From: Actinomadura sp. WMMA1423
GTDB lineage: Bacteria > Actinomycetota > Actinomycetes > Streptosporangiales > Streptosporangiaceae
Reading direction: 5' to 3'
Length of the DNA stretch: 64,000 nucleotides
Assembly (NCBI RefSeq): GCF_006547145.1
Contig: NZ_CP041244.1
Coordinates: 6,758,001 to 6,822,000, forward strand
In this document: piece after piece, positions 17,041-25,600 of the stretch
Layout: each line of letters starts with the position of its first letter
Position numbering within the stretch: the stretch's first letter is position 1
The notes under the pieces: generated by a model
Seen by the model: the letters and a program-made list of their open reading frames with translations, nothing else
The model's database searches: none
Told to the model about the DNA's origin: nothing
Program-made: the position numbers and the translations under genes

Positions 17041-18083
17041 CCACCGACGAGATCACCCTGTTCCGCGAGGGCCGCCCGGACGTGCCCGAGTACGACCGCA
17101 TGGCCAAGGCCCGCCTGCGCGTCCGCCTCAGCGATGACGCGCCCGCCTCCCCGGCCCGGCCGTGGCGGGCCCGCCGGCGCCTCCTCACGGCGGGAGCCCT
17201 CACCGGGGCGATGGCGGTCGCCGCCGTCGTCGCCATCGGACAGGACGACCGGGAGTCCGAGCCCGTCGCTCTGCGTCCGGTCGGCAGCCCTCAGGACCTT
17301 GCCCGCAACGCCGCCCTGGTCGCGGCGACCAAGCCCGTCCCGAAGCTCGGCCCGGCGCAGTGGGCCTACGTGAAGACGGTCTACGCCGAGACCCAGGAAG
17401 GCGGTGGACGCCCCCTCTTCGGCACCCCCGCGAAGACCCGCACCCAGGAACTGTGGCGCCGGACGGACGGCGAGCGGTTCGCCGTGCTCGAGAACGGGAA
17501 GCTGCGCGTCGCCGAAGGCTCGAAGTACACCCCGTCCTATCCCGAACTGCTCTCCCTGCCGGCCGACCCCGGCGCCGTGCTCGCACGGATCTACAAGACG
17601 GTCGACGCAGAGTACGCCCGGCGTCTCGCGGAGTGGAGCAAGCCGATCCCGGAGGGGCTGCCGAAGCGGACACGCGAGAAGTACGCGCTGATGAAGAAGG
17701 CGAAGCCGCGGCCCCCGACCGCCGAGGAGCGCGACTCCGCGGCGTTCGAGTTCGTCACCCGCTCCATGCGCGACGCCGTCCTCCCCTCGAAGATCGAGGC
17801 GGCGCTGTACGGCGCCGCGGCCAGGATCCCCGGTGTGCGCTACGAGCCCACGGCGGCCGATCTCGGGGGTCGCCGCGGGGTCACCCTCTACCGCGTCGAG
17901 AACGGCTACCTGCGCAGTGAGATCTTCATCGACCCGAAGACCTACGCCTACCTGGGCTTTCGCGCCATGGTCGTGAAGGACCACCGGGAGCCCGGCCTGC
18001 TGCCGGTGAAGCGGGGGCAGATCACGGGCTGGGGCGCCCTGACGGCCTCGGCCTTCGTCCCGAAGCCGGGCGGCCGCGGCTGA
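17037..18083 (+). CDS. CU044_5270-type membrane partner of an ECF sigma factor
   Basis: A 348-residue single-pass protein. A cytoplasmic N-terminus (TTDEITLFREGRPDVPEYDRMAKARLRVRL) is followed by a basic stretch, one helix (LLTAGALTGAMAVAAVVAI) and a large extracytoplasmic domain of about 275 residues. The same layout (short N-terminal motif, helix, outer domain) recurs in the LCP protein at 4698 and in the protein at 50640. In actinomycetes this family is usually encoded just after an ECF sigma gene, as here. An anti-sigma or signal-receiver role is inferred, not shown. Confidence 0.85.
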   Translation: MTTDEITLFREGRPDVPEYDRMAKARLRVRLSDDAPASPARPWRARRRLLTAGALTGAMAVAAVVAIGQDDRESEPVALRPVGSPQDLARNAALVAATKPVPKLGPAQWAYVKTVYAETQEGGGRPLFGTPAKTRTQELWRRTDGERFAVLENGKLRVAEGSKYTPSYPELLSLPADPGAVLARIYKTVDAEYARRLAEWSKPIPEGLPKRTREKYALMKKAKPRPPTAEERDSAAFEFVTRSMRDAVLPSKIEAALYGAAARIPGVRYEPTAADLGGRRGVTLYRVENGYLRSEIFIDPKTYAYLGFRAMVVKDHREPGLLPVKRGQITGWGALTASAFVPKPGGRG

Positions 18084-18101
18084 GCCGGGACGGCATGCCG
18101 G

Positions 18102-18157
18102 GATGACGCCTCGCCCGGTCCGGGGGTGCGGACCGTCGGAGCGGGCGAGGCGTCATC
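18102..18157. terminator. Strong bidirectional terminator
   Basis: A perfect 16-base inverted repeat, GATGACGCCTCGCCCG (18102-18117) and its complement (18142-18157), encloses a further GGTCC/GGACC stem. It sits between the convergent sigma-partner and SDR genes. No U-tract, as is common in high-GC actinomycetes. Confidence 0.85.
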
Positions 18158-18228
18158 GCCCCCGCCGCGCCGTCCACCGGTCCGCGAGAGCACGGGATCG
18201 GACGGGACGGTGCCGAGAAGGTCCGCCG

Positions 18229-18978
18229 TCAGTCGACCAGGGCGCCGGCGGAGATGTTGACCTGCGTCGAGGTCAGGCTGGCGGCGTGGTCGGAGGCCAG
18301 GAAGGCGGCGACGCGGCCGACGTCGGTGAGCGTCGCGGCGCGCTTGAGCAGGGTGGCGTCGATCATCTGCTGCTTGATCGGCTCCATGTCGGGGATGTCC
18401 GGGAAGCCCTCGGGGATGCCGCCGGTCCGCATCGACAGGACGCGCACCGAGTGCGGCCCGAGCTCGCACGCCCACTGGCGGCGCATCGCCTCGACCATGT
18501 CGCAGCCGACCTGCACCGTCCCGATGCCGGGCATGCGGTTGGTGGGGTCGGAGCCGCCGAAGTGCAGGATCACGCCGGAGCCCTGCTTGACCATGTGCCG
18601 CGCGGCGGCCTTGGTGGTCACCAGGAACGAGCGGGCGACCTTCTCCATGGCCTGCCCGAACTCCGCCGCCGGCATCTCGATCATCGGCTTGAAAAGCGCG
18701 TCCTGGGAGATGACGTTGACGGACACGTCGATGCTGCCGGCCGTCTCCACGACCGAGTCGACCCAGCCGTTGACGGCGTCCTCGTCCAGGGCGTCCACGC
18801 GGGCCGTCTCGGCGAGGCCGCCGGCGCCCCGGATCTCCTCGGCGACGGCGTCGAGCGTGGCGGGGGTGCGGCCGGCGAGGAACACGCGAGCGCCCTCCGC
18901 CGCGAAACCGCGCGCCATGGCGCCGCCGATCGTCCCGCCGCCGCCGTAGATCACCGCGGTCTTGTTCTCCAGAAGCAT
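18229..18978 (-). CDS. SDR-fold protein lacking the catalytic YxxxK motif
   Basis: A 249-residue short-chain dehydrogenase/reductase fold. The cofactor loop is clear (AVIYGGGGTIGGAMARGFAA) and the order of strands and helices is normal. Where the catalytic Tyr-x-x-x-Lys should be (about residues 155-159, TVQVGCDMVEA), Val and Cys appear instead. It may therefore be a non-classical reductase or a binding protein. The ATG at 18978 is chosen for its GGAGAACACC site; upstream in-frame starts reach 19059 without one. It lies downstream of the LAL regulator on the same strand, about 160 bases away. Confidence 0.85.
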   Translation of the reverse strand: MLLENKTAVIYGGGGTIGGAMARGFAAEGARVFLAGRTPATLDAVAEEIRGAGGLAETARVDALDEDAVNGWVDSVVETAGSIDVSVNVISQDALFKPMIEMPAAEFGQAMEKVARSFLVTTKAAARHMVKQGSGVILHFGGSDPTNRMPGIGTVQVGCDMVEAMRRQWACELGPHSVRVLSMRTGGIPEGFPDIPDMEPIKQQMIDATLLKRAATLTDVGRVAAFLASDHAASLTSTQVNISAGALVD

Positions 18979-19141
18979 GGTGTTCTCCGTTCGTTCGAGG
19001 TGGCTCGACGTTAGGCGCCGGGGCTGCGGGGCCGCATCGGTCATCGAACGGGTGTGCAAGAACGCTGGTCAGAACGGCTATACGGGATCTCGGGGCCGCG
19101 CGGGCGGGGCGACCGGCACCCGGGGCGCCGGTCAGGGTAGG

Positions 19142-21829
19142 TCAGGTGTCCGATACCAGCCGGGCCAGCTCCACGCGGCGGGTGACACCGATCTTCGGAT
19201 ACGCCTTGTAGAGGTGGTGCCCGACCGTCCGGGGGCTGAGGTAGAGCTGCGCGCCGATCTCCCGGTTGCTGAGCCCGGCGGCGGCGAGCCGCACCACCTG
19301 GAGCTCCTGCGGGGTCAGCCGCTTCAGGGGATCGGCGTCCCCGGACCGGGCCGCCGGGCGGTCGCCGAGGACCTCCAGTTCGGCGCGGGCGCGCTCGGCC
19401 CAGCACTCGGCGCCGAGCCGGGCGAACGCCTCCCGCGCAGCGGTCAGCTCCTCCCGCGCCTCGGTGCGGCGGCGCCGGCGGCGCAGCCACTCGCCGTACA
19501 GGAGCCGGGTCCGCGCGGCGTCGTAGGCGCGGTCGCCGTGCAGGCCGAGGGCGGTGCGGTAGTGCTCGTCCGCCTCGTCGCCGGCGGCGAGCAGGGCGCG
19601 GCACCGGGAGACCAGGGCCGTGCTGGACGCGGCCGCCGCCCAGGTCTCGAACGCCGGAAGGTGCGTGCGGGCCAGCTCCGGTCGCCCCGCGCGCACCGCC
19701 GCCTCCGCATGGTCGGGGACGGCGCGGATCAGCACGTCGTGCCGGGCCGGGCCGGAGCACACCGCGTCCAGCCGCGCCAGGGCGCCGGCGGCGTTCCCCT
19801 CGGCGAGGTCGAGCAGGCCGAGGCCCCAGGACGCGAGCGCGGCGTTGGTCGGGTGCAGGTCGGCGTGCCCGAGGACGTCCGGCGCCAGGGCGCGGCTGCG
19901 CTCGGCGTCGGACTCCAGCCGTACCGTGATGCACTTCAGTGCGGTGACCTGCATGTCCATGCCGATGTCGGAGGCCAGCGACATGCCCTCGGCGGCGACC
20001 GCGTCCGCGCCGCGCAGGTCGCCGAGCAGCACCCGCCCGATCGCGAGCGGCTCCAGGATGTAGGGGAGCCAGCCGAGCGCGCCGCGGGCCCTGGCCTGCG
20101 CCGCCATCTCCTCCAGCAGCGCGGTCGCGCCGCGGTCGTCGGCCACGAGCAGGCCCATGAAACCGCCGATGAGGCGCTCGACGACGTCCTCGACCCCGCC
20201 ACCGCGCGCCGCCTCGAAGAGGGCCCGCATCGGGGGGACGGCCCCCGGGGCGCCGTCCGGCAGCCGCCCGTAGGCGATCAGCGCGGCGGCCACCGGCGCC
20301 TTCGCCGAGCCCGCGGGCAGCCGCACCTTGCGGAGCAGCTCGACGCTCTGCCGCACCAGGTCGTGCGCCCCGGCGTCCCGCGCCGACCAGACGGCCTCCG
20401 TCAGCATGGCCACCGCCTGCTCGGGATCGCTCTCGGCGATGAGCGCCGCGCCCCGCAGCGCCAGCTCCGCGTCGGCGGCCGGCGAGGTGCGCTCGTAGGC
20501 GACCTGCGCGCGGATGAAGGTGGCCTCGGCGACGACGCCGTCCTCGGCGGTGAGGTGCTCGGCCTCCTCGGCGAGGCGCGCGGCCTGGTCGGGACGGCCC
20601 GCGTCGTAGGAGGCCCGCGCCGCGTGGACGAGCCGCCGGGCCTTGCCCTCCGGCTCGGTGCTGAGCCGCGCGGCGCGCTCGTAGGCGGTGGCGACGGCGG
20701 CCGTCCCGCCGCGCAGCTCGGCGCGGTGCGCGACCCGTTCGAGCTCGGCGGCGACGTCCTCGTCCGGGCCGGTCGCGGCCGCCGCCAGGTGCCAGGCGCG
20801 CCGGTCGGCGTGCTCGTCGCCGCCGAGGACCCGCGCGAGGGCGCCGTGGACGTCGATCCGCCGGTGGTGCGCCGCGTCCTGGTAGGTGACGGCGCGGATG
20901 AGCGGGTGCCGGAACCGCACCTCCTCGCCGTCCAGGACGACGAGACCGGCCTCCTCGGCGGGTTCGAGGTCGGCGGGGGTCAGACCGAGCGCGTCCCCGG
21001 CGCGCAGGACGATGCCGAGGTCGGCGGTGCCGTCGGCGGCGACCACCAGGAGCAGCCGGCGGGTGGCGTCCGGCAGCTCGGCCAGCCGGCGGCGGAACGT
21101 CTCCTGCACCCGGCCGCCGACCGGCAGCGGCCCGGCGGGACGGGCGGGACGCGACCGCAGGGCGTTGCCGAGCTCGATGAGCGCGAGCGGGTTGCCGGCC
21201 GCCTCGTCCAGCAGCCGCTCCCGCACCGGGACGGTCAGGCCGGGCGCGCGCGCCGCCACCAGGTCCTCGGCGGGGCCGCGCTCCAGCCCGGTCAGCCGCA
21301 GCACTTCGAGGCCGCGGTCGGGGAACGGGCGGGCGCCGTCCCGGGCCGTGAAGATCATGGAGATGGGGTCGGCGCCGAGCCGGCGGGCGGCGAACAGCAG
21401 CGCGTCCAGCGAGGCGTTGTCCAGCCACTGCGCGTCGTCGACCAGGCACACCAGCGGGCGGTCCGCGGCCAGCTCCGACAGGAGCGTGAGCGTGGCCGCG
21501 CCGATGAGGAAGCGGTCGCCCGCCGGTCCCGACCCGAGCCCGAACGCCGACCGCAGCGCCGCCGCCTGCTGCTCCGGCAGCGCGTCGAACCGGTCGGCGT
21601 AGGGATGCAGCATCAGGTGCAGCCCGCCGAACGCCAGCTCCGACTCGGACTCGACTCCGGAGCCGCGGACGACCCGCATGTCCCCGGCGTCCGCCGCGAC
21701 CTGTTCGACCAGGGCCGTCTTGCCGATCCCCGCCTCGCCCCGGACCACCACCGTCCTGCTCCGCCCGGCTCGGGCGTCCTCGAGCAGGCCGGAGAGGTGG
21801 TCGAGCTCGCGGTCTCGCCCCATGAGCAC
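19142..21829 (-). CDS. LAL-family LuxR regulator with AAA+/STAND ATPase domain
   Basis: An 895-residue large ATP-binding LuxR-type regulator. It has an N-terminal P-loop ATPase (Walker A GEAGIGKT with K37; Walker B VCLVDDAQWLD near 130), a long helical-repeat middle (about 350-800) and a C-terminal LuxR helix-turn-helix (LTPQELQVVRLAAAGLSNREIGAQL, then SPRTVGHHLYKAY). These proteins usually activate transcription of nearby or pathway genes after binding a ligand and ATP. The adjacent SDR (downstream) and NIPSNAP gene (upstream) are candidate targets by position only. Confidence 0.93.
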   Translation of the reverse strand: MLMGRDRELDHLSGLLEDARAGRSRTVVVRGEAGIGKTALVEQVAADAGDMRVVRGSGVESESELAFGGLHLMLHPYADRFDALPEQQAAALRSAFGLGSGPAGDRFLIGAATLTLLSELAADRPLVCLVDDAQWLDNASLDALLFAARRLGADPISMIFTARDGARPFPDRGLEVLRLTGLERGPAEDLVAARAPGLTVPVRERLLDEAAGNPLALIELGNALRSRPARPAGPLPVGGRVQETFRRRLAELPDATRRLLLVVAADGTADLGIVLRAGDALGLTPADLEPAEEAGLVVLDGEEVRFRHPLIRAVTYQDAAHHRRIDVHGALARVLGGDEHADRRAWHLAAAATGPDEDVAAELERVAHRAELRGGTAAVATAYERAARLSTEPEGKARRLVHAARASYDAGRPDQAARLAEEAEHLTAEDGVVAEATFIRAQVAYERTSPAADAELALRGAALIAESDPEQAVAMLTEAVWSARDAGAHDLVRQSVELLRKVRLPAGSAKAPVAAALIAYGRLPDGAPGAVPPMRALFEAARGGGVEDVVERLIGGFMGLLVADDRGATALLEEMAAQARARGALGWLPYILEPLAIGRVLLGDLRGADAVAAEGMSLASDIGMDMQVTALKCITVRLESDAERSRALAPDVLGHADLHPTNAALASWGLGLLDLAEGNAAGALARLDAVCSGPARHDVLIRAVPDHAEAAVRAGRPELARTHLPAFETWAAAASSTALVSRCRALLAAGDEADEHYRTALGLHGDRAYDAARTRLLYGEWLRRRRRRTEAREELTAAREAFARLGAECWAERARAELEVLGDRPAARSGDADPLKRLTPQELQVVRLAAAGLSNREIGAQLYLSPRTVGHHLYKAYPKIGVTRRVELARLVSDT

Positions 21830-21893
21830 GGGACCACACTACAAGCCGCACCCTGCACAAAGACGGACGAATCGACCACCGCGCCGGGATGGT

Positions 21894-22658
21894 TCAGCGC
21901 AGCGCCGAGCGGCCGGTCGGGGCCAGGGTCAGCCGCTCCGGCGGCGCCGGGGAGCCGGCGGCGAGGGCGGGCAGGAGCCGTTCGGTCCACTCCGGCGACC
22001 GGGCCAGCCGGTCGAGGTGGTCGCGCACGCGGGCGGCGTTCTCGAAGACCGTGAACCAGACGAAGACGTTCGCGTCTTCCCGGACGGGGAGGAGCGGAAA
22101 GGTGTTCTCGGCCGGTTCGGTCTGGAACCGGGCGACGGGAGCGGCTCCGAGGCCGGTCAGGAAGGGCGCGACCGCGTCGCCGAAGTAGGCCGCGAACGCG
22201 GCGTCGACGGGGGCCCCGCGGTGCAGGATCGTCGCCGTCACCCGCGACTCGGGAGGCGCGGCGCCGACCGGCGGCCGCCCGCCCGCGGGCGCGAAGCCGG
22301 AGCCGGGCTCCACCGGCCGCAGCAGCAGGACGTCATCGGAGTCGATCATGGTCTCGGCGGCGGCGACGCCGTGCTCCTTCCAGGCCGCGCCTTCCAGGTA
22401 GAAGGCGGTGAGTCCCGCCTTCCGCGCCTCCATGTCGCGGAAGCCGCGCAGCCACACGTACCGGTCCGGGTCGGCCTCGTCGTGGAACTGCCCGATGACG
22501 CGCATCCCGACGGCCTCCTGGGTCTCGACGAACTCGCGGTCGAAGAGATCGGTCAGGACGGCCCGGCCCCCCGGCCGGAGCGTGTACTGCCGCAGTTCGA
22601 CGACGGAGCAGAGGTGGTCGACCACGGGATCGGACGTGGGGCTGGGGGTCTCGGACAT
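21894..22658 (-). CDS. NIPSNAP-family protein
   Basis: A 254-residue protein with two NIPSNAP-like ferredoxin-fold halves. The first begins VVELRQYTLRPGGRAVLTDLFDREFVE, the family signature; the second begins near residue 140 (SRVTATILHRGAPVDAAFAAYFG). The molecular role of bacterial NIPSNAP proteins is poorly known. The ATG has a clear AAGGAACGAGCC site upstream. It is transcribed divergently from the GlxA-type regulator gene, about 115 bases away, so it is a likely target of that regulator. Confidence 0.88.
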   Translation of the reverse strand: MSETPSPTSDPVVDHLCSVVELRQYTLRPGGRAVLTDLFDREFVETQEAVGMRVIGQFHDEADPDRYVWLRGFRDMEARKAGLTAFYLEGAAWKEHGVAAAETMIDSDDVLLLRPVEPGSGFAPAGGRPPVGAAPPESRVTATILHRGAPVDAAFAAYFGDAVAPFLTGLGAAPVARFQTEPAENTFPLLPVREDANVFVWFTVFENAARVRDHLDRLARSPEWTERLLPALAAGSPAPPERLTLAPTGRSALR

Positions 22659-22774
22659 GGCTCGTTCCTTGCGCGAGGAGTGTTGTGGGAGTCCACGGTC
22701 GCAGCCCGGCGCGGGTACCCACGAGTGGCAAATCCGCCTATATTCGCACGCATTTCGCCATAGGTTGGACGGTC

Positions 22775-23746
22775 ATGACGCACGCCTCCGTCGCCCTCGT
22801 CCTGCTCGACGAGATGCCGTTCTTCGAGGTCGGGATCGCCTGCCAGGTCTTCCGCTCGGTGTGGGCCGACTCCGCCGTCCCGTGGTACGGGCTGCGGCTG
22901 TGCTCGACCGTGCCCGGAGACGTGCGCCTGGAGTTCGGGTTCACCCTCAACGCCGGGCACGGGTTCGACGCCCTGGCCGGCGCCGACACGGTGGTCGTCC
23001 CCGCGCTGCCGTACGCCCACGTGGAGTCCGACCGCCCGGTGCCGTCGGGGCTGACCGACGCGCTCGCGGCGGCGCACCGCGCGGGCGCGCGGATCGTCTC
23101 GCTGTGCACCGGCGCGTTCGCCCTCGCCGCCGCCGGGATCCTGGACGGACGGTCCGCCGCCACCCACTGGATGTTCGCCGACACCCTCCAGCGCCGGTAC
23201 CCGGAGGTCCGGGTGGACGCCTCGGTGCTCTACGTCGACGACGGGAACGTTCTGAGCAGCGCCGGACGCACCGCCGGGCTCGACCTGTGCCTGCACATCG
23301 TCCGCCGCGACCTCGGCGCGGACGTCGCCAACCGGGTGGCCCGGACCATGGTGGTGCCCGCGCACCGTCCCGGCGGCCAGGCCCAGTACGTCGAACTCGC
23401 CGTGCCCCGCACCGACGGGGACGGTCTGGGGCAGGTCCTCCAGTGGGCCGCCGCGCGCCTCGACGAGCCGCTGACCGTCACCGACCTCACCCGGCGGGCG
23501 CGGATGAGCCCCCGGACGTTCGCCCGCCGCTTCACCGCCCACACCGGGACCACGCCGTCCCGATGGCTCCTCGACCAGCGCCTCGGCCGCGCCCGCGTGC
23601 TCCTCGAGACCACCGACCTTCCCGTCGACCAGGTGAGCCGCCGCAGCGGCCTGGGCTCGGCCGCGAACCTGCGGCGCCATTTCACCCGGCACGTCGGCGT
23701 CCCGCCGACCGACTACCGGCGCGCCTTCCGCTCTCGCCGCCCCTGA
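22775..23746 (+). CDS. GlxA-type regulator: DJ-1/PfpI domain plus AraC HTH
   Basis: A 323-residue regulator. The N-terminal half is a DJ-1/PfpI-like ligand domain (LVLLDEMPFFEVGIACQVF to ARIVSLCTGAFALAAAGILDG), with the conserved Cys in SLCTGAF. The C-terminal 100 residues are two AraC helix-turn-helices (PLTVTDLTRRARMSPRTFARRF and DLPVDQVSRRSGLGSAANLRRHF). The start at 22775 is the ATG nearest the domain; a 30-residue longer frame lacks a site. It probably regulates the divergent NIPSNAP gene. Confidence 0.92.
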   Translation: MTHASVALVLLDEMPFFEVGIACQVFRSVWADSAVPWYGLRLCSTVPGDVRLEFGFTLNAGHGFDALAGADTVVVPALPYAHVESDRPVPSGLTDALAAAHRAGARIVSLCTGAFALAAAGILDGRSAATHWMFADTLQRRYPEVRVDASVLYVDDGNVLSSAGRTAGLDLCLHIVRRDLGADVANRVARTMVVPAHRPGGQAQYVELAVPRTDGDGLGQVLQWAAARLDEPLTVTDLTRRARMSPRTFARRFTAHTGTTPSRWLLDQRLGRARVLLETTDLPVDQVSRRSGLGSAANLRRHFTRHVGVPPTDYRRAFRSRRP

Positions 23747-23804
23747 ACCGGCCGGGCTCCGGCGCGGCGGGGGCGTGTCGGGGGGGGCGCCGTAGGGTGG
23801 CCGC

Positions 23805-24263
23805 ATGTACTCGACGCGGGTGTCGCGGCACGTGAAGGCCCGTCCTTCGACCGTCTACCGGGCGCTCCTCGACGCCGACGCCATCACGCTGTGGCGAGTA
23901 CCGGACGGGATGACCAGCACGGTGCACGAGTTCGACGGCCGCGAGGGCGGCGCGTTCCGGATCTCGCTCACCTACGACGTGCCGACCGGCACGGGGAAGA
24001 CGTCGGCGCACACCGACACCTACCACGGGCGTTTCGTGGAGCTCGTGCCGGACGAGCGCGTGGTCGAGGTCTTCGAGTTCGAGGCCGACGACCCCGCCCT
24101 CCGGGGCGAGATGAGGATGACCACGACGCTCACCGAGGTCGACGGCGGCACCGAGGTCCTCATCGTCCACGAGGGGCTGCCCGATACCATCCCCGCCGCC
24201 GACAACGAGACCGGCACGCGCATGGCCCTGGACAACCTGGCCAGGCTCGTCGAAGCCGACTAG
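23805..24263 (+). CDS. SRPBCC (AHSA1-like) family protein
   Basis: A 152-residue START-like protein beginning TRVSRHVKARPSTVYRALLDADAITLWRV, the usual family opening. Strand-rich sequence follows (GGAFRISLTYDV, MTTTLTEVDGGTEVLIVHEGL), then a C-terminal helix (ETGTRMALDNLARLVEA). No ligand or partner can be assigned. It follows the GlxA-type gene by about 60 bases on the same strand and could be co-transcribed with it. Confidence 0.87.
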   Translation: MYSTRVSRHVKARPSTVYRALLDADAITLWRVPDGMTSTVHEFDGREGGAFRISLTYDVPTGTGKTSAHTDTYHGRFVELVPDERVVEVFEFEADDPALRGEMRMTTTLTEVDGGTEVLIVHEGLPDTIPAADNETGTRMALDNLARLVEAD

Positions 24264-24785
24264 GACCAGCGGGCGCGGGCTGCACTTGACCGGCGGTGAC
24301 CGGGACCGCGCCGACGGCGGTGTCCGCGACGAGTGCGAAGGACAGCCCCGACCACCGGCTCGAGATCTACACCCCGCACGACGGTCGCCTGGTCGTCCAG
24401 GCGGTCGAGGGGCCTCCGACCGGACCCGTCCCGCCTTCTGGGCATCGCGATCAGCGAGGTGGCGAAGAGTTACTGCCTGAGCACTGACGCGCGCGGTGGG
24501 GTTGAAGATAAACAGCGGTCTCTACCGGTCCAAGAGGCTCGTGTTTCGCCGAATCCCAACCGTTTTATGGCGTTTCGGGGACCCGTCTGGTCCGGTGTCC
24601 ACGCTGGGCTGGTCTGGTCGTCCGGCTGCGATGATCCCTCGCGTGCACTTGGAGTGAACGTCCGGACACATTTCTGTCACCATCGGTCGGAAGCGAAGTC
24701 CAATTCCTTCCTGCGTCCTGTTTTGCCCTTGCTTGACCGGGTAACCCGGCGCAGTACCCGAGTTGGACGATGAGGTGGACAGGAC
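24264..24785. other. Intergenic stretch, no gene recognised
   Basis: These 522 bases lie between two SRPBCC genes. Short open frames exist (for example 24296-24487 on the plus strand), but none has a good ribosome site or a recognisable family. The second half (about 24500-24770) is locally AT-richer and probably carries the promoter for the tandem SRPBCC operon. I saw no tRNA, repeat array or strong terminator. Confidence 0.5.
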
Positions 24786-25589
24786 ATGAAACTCCGGACG
24801 GGCCCGATCGTGGGCGCGGCCGCCGGCGCCGGCGGGGCGCTGGCCGCGCTCTCGGCCCCGCGCCTGGCACGCCGTGCCGTGAGCGGGCTCGTCACCCGGC
24901 TCGAACGCCGGCTCGACCGAGCGGTCCGGAACCTCACCGCGAAGGCCGAGCAGGCGGGCCCGCTCGCCAAGGCCGCTCTGGCCGGGGTCAAGGCGCTGCA
25001 GGAGGGCAAGTCCCCCTTTCGCGCGCTGCTGAGCTTCGGTTGGACGGCCCTGAAGGAGACCCTCGCCGGCATCTTCGGAAGGGGACGAAAGGGGAAGCTG
25101 ACCAACATCGTCGAGCAGATCGACGTGGGTGCGCCGCGCCGCCTGGTCTACGACCAGTGGACGCGTTTCCAGGACTATCCGACCTTCATGAAGAAGGTCG
25201 TCAGCGTCGACCAGGCCGACGACACCAAGCTGAACTGGAAGGCCAAGATCTTCTGGTCGGCGCGGACGTGGGAGTCGACGATCAAGAGGCAGGTCCCCGA
25301 CGAGCACATCGTGTGGCGCTCGAAGGGGCCCAAGGGCTACGCCCACGGGACGGTCAGCTTCCACGAGCTGGCACCGGACCTGACCCGGATCCTGCTGGTC
25401 CTGGAGTACCACCCGGTCGGTCTCTTCGAGCGGACGGGCAACCTCTGGCGCGCCCAGGGCCGCCGTGCACGACTCGAGTTGAAGCATTTCCGCCGCCACG
25501 TGATGACGCAGGCGCTCCTCCGCCCGGACGAGGTGGAGGGCTGGCGCGGCGAGATCCGCGACGGCGAGACCGTCACCAACCCCAAGTGA
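24786..25589 (+). CDS. SRPBCC (polyketide cyclase/dehydrase-like) protein, tandem copy 1
   Basis: A 267-residue protein. The N-terminus is an Ala/Arg-rich, partly hydrophobic segment. The SRPBCC domain starts near residue 100 (LTNIVEQIDVGAPRRLVYDQWTRF) with the family signature FPTFMKK-like YPTFMKKVVSV, and ends near 262. It is followed 11 bases later by a longer paralogue, and the two domains are nearly identical over about 170 residues. Similar cyclase-like genes occur in actinomycete gas-vesicle clusters, but no gas-vesicle structural gene is in this window, so that link is unproven. Confidence 0.85.
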   Translation: MKLRTGPIVGAAAGAGGALAALSAPRLARRAVSGLVTRLERRLDRAVRNLTAKAEQAGPLAKAALAGVKALQEGKSPFRALLSFGWTALKETLAGIFGRGRKGKLTNIVEQIDVGAPRRLVYDQWTRFQDYPTFMKKVVSVDQADDTKLNWKAKIFWSARTWESTIKRQVPDEHIVWRSKGPKGYAHGTVSFHELAPDLTRILLVLEYHPVGLFERTGNLWRAQGRRARLELKHFRRHVMTQALLRPDEVEGWRGEIRDGETVTNPK

Positions 25590-25600
25590 GGAAGCGGAAC

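Noticed and set aside
18962-22054. 1030-codon plus-strand open frame opposite the LAL gene
   Set aside because: Arg/Gly/Gln-rich shadow; the minus-strand LAL has complete ATPase and LuxR domains.
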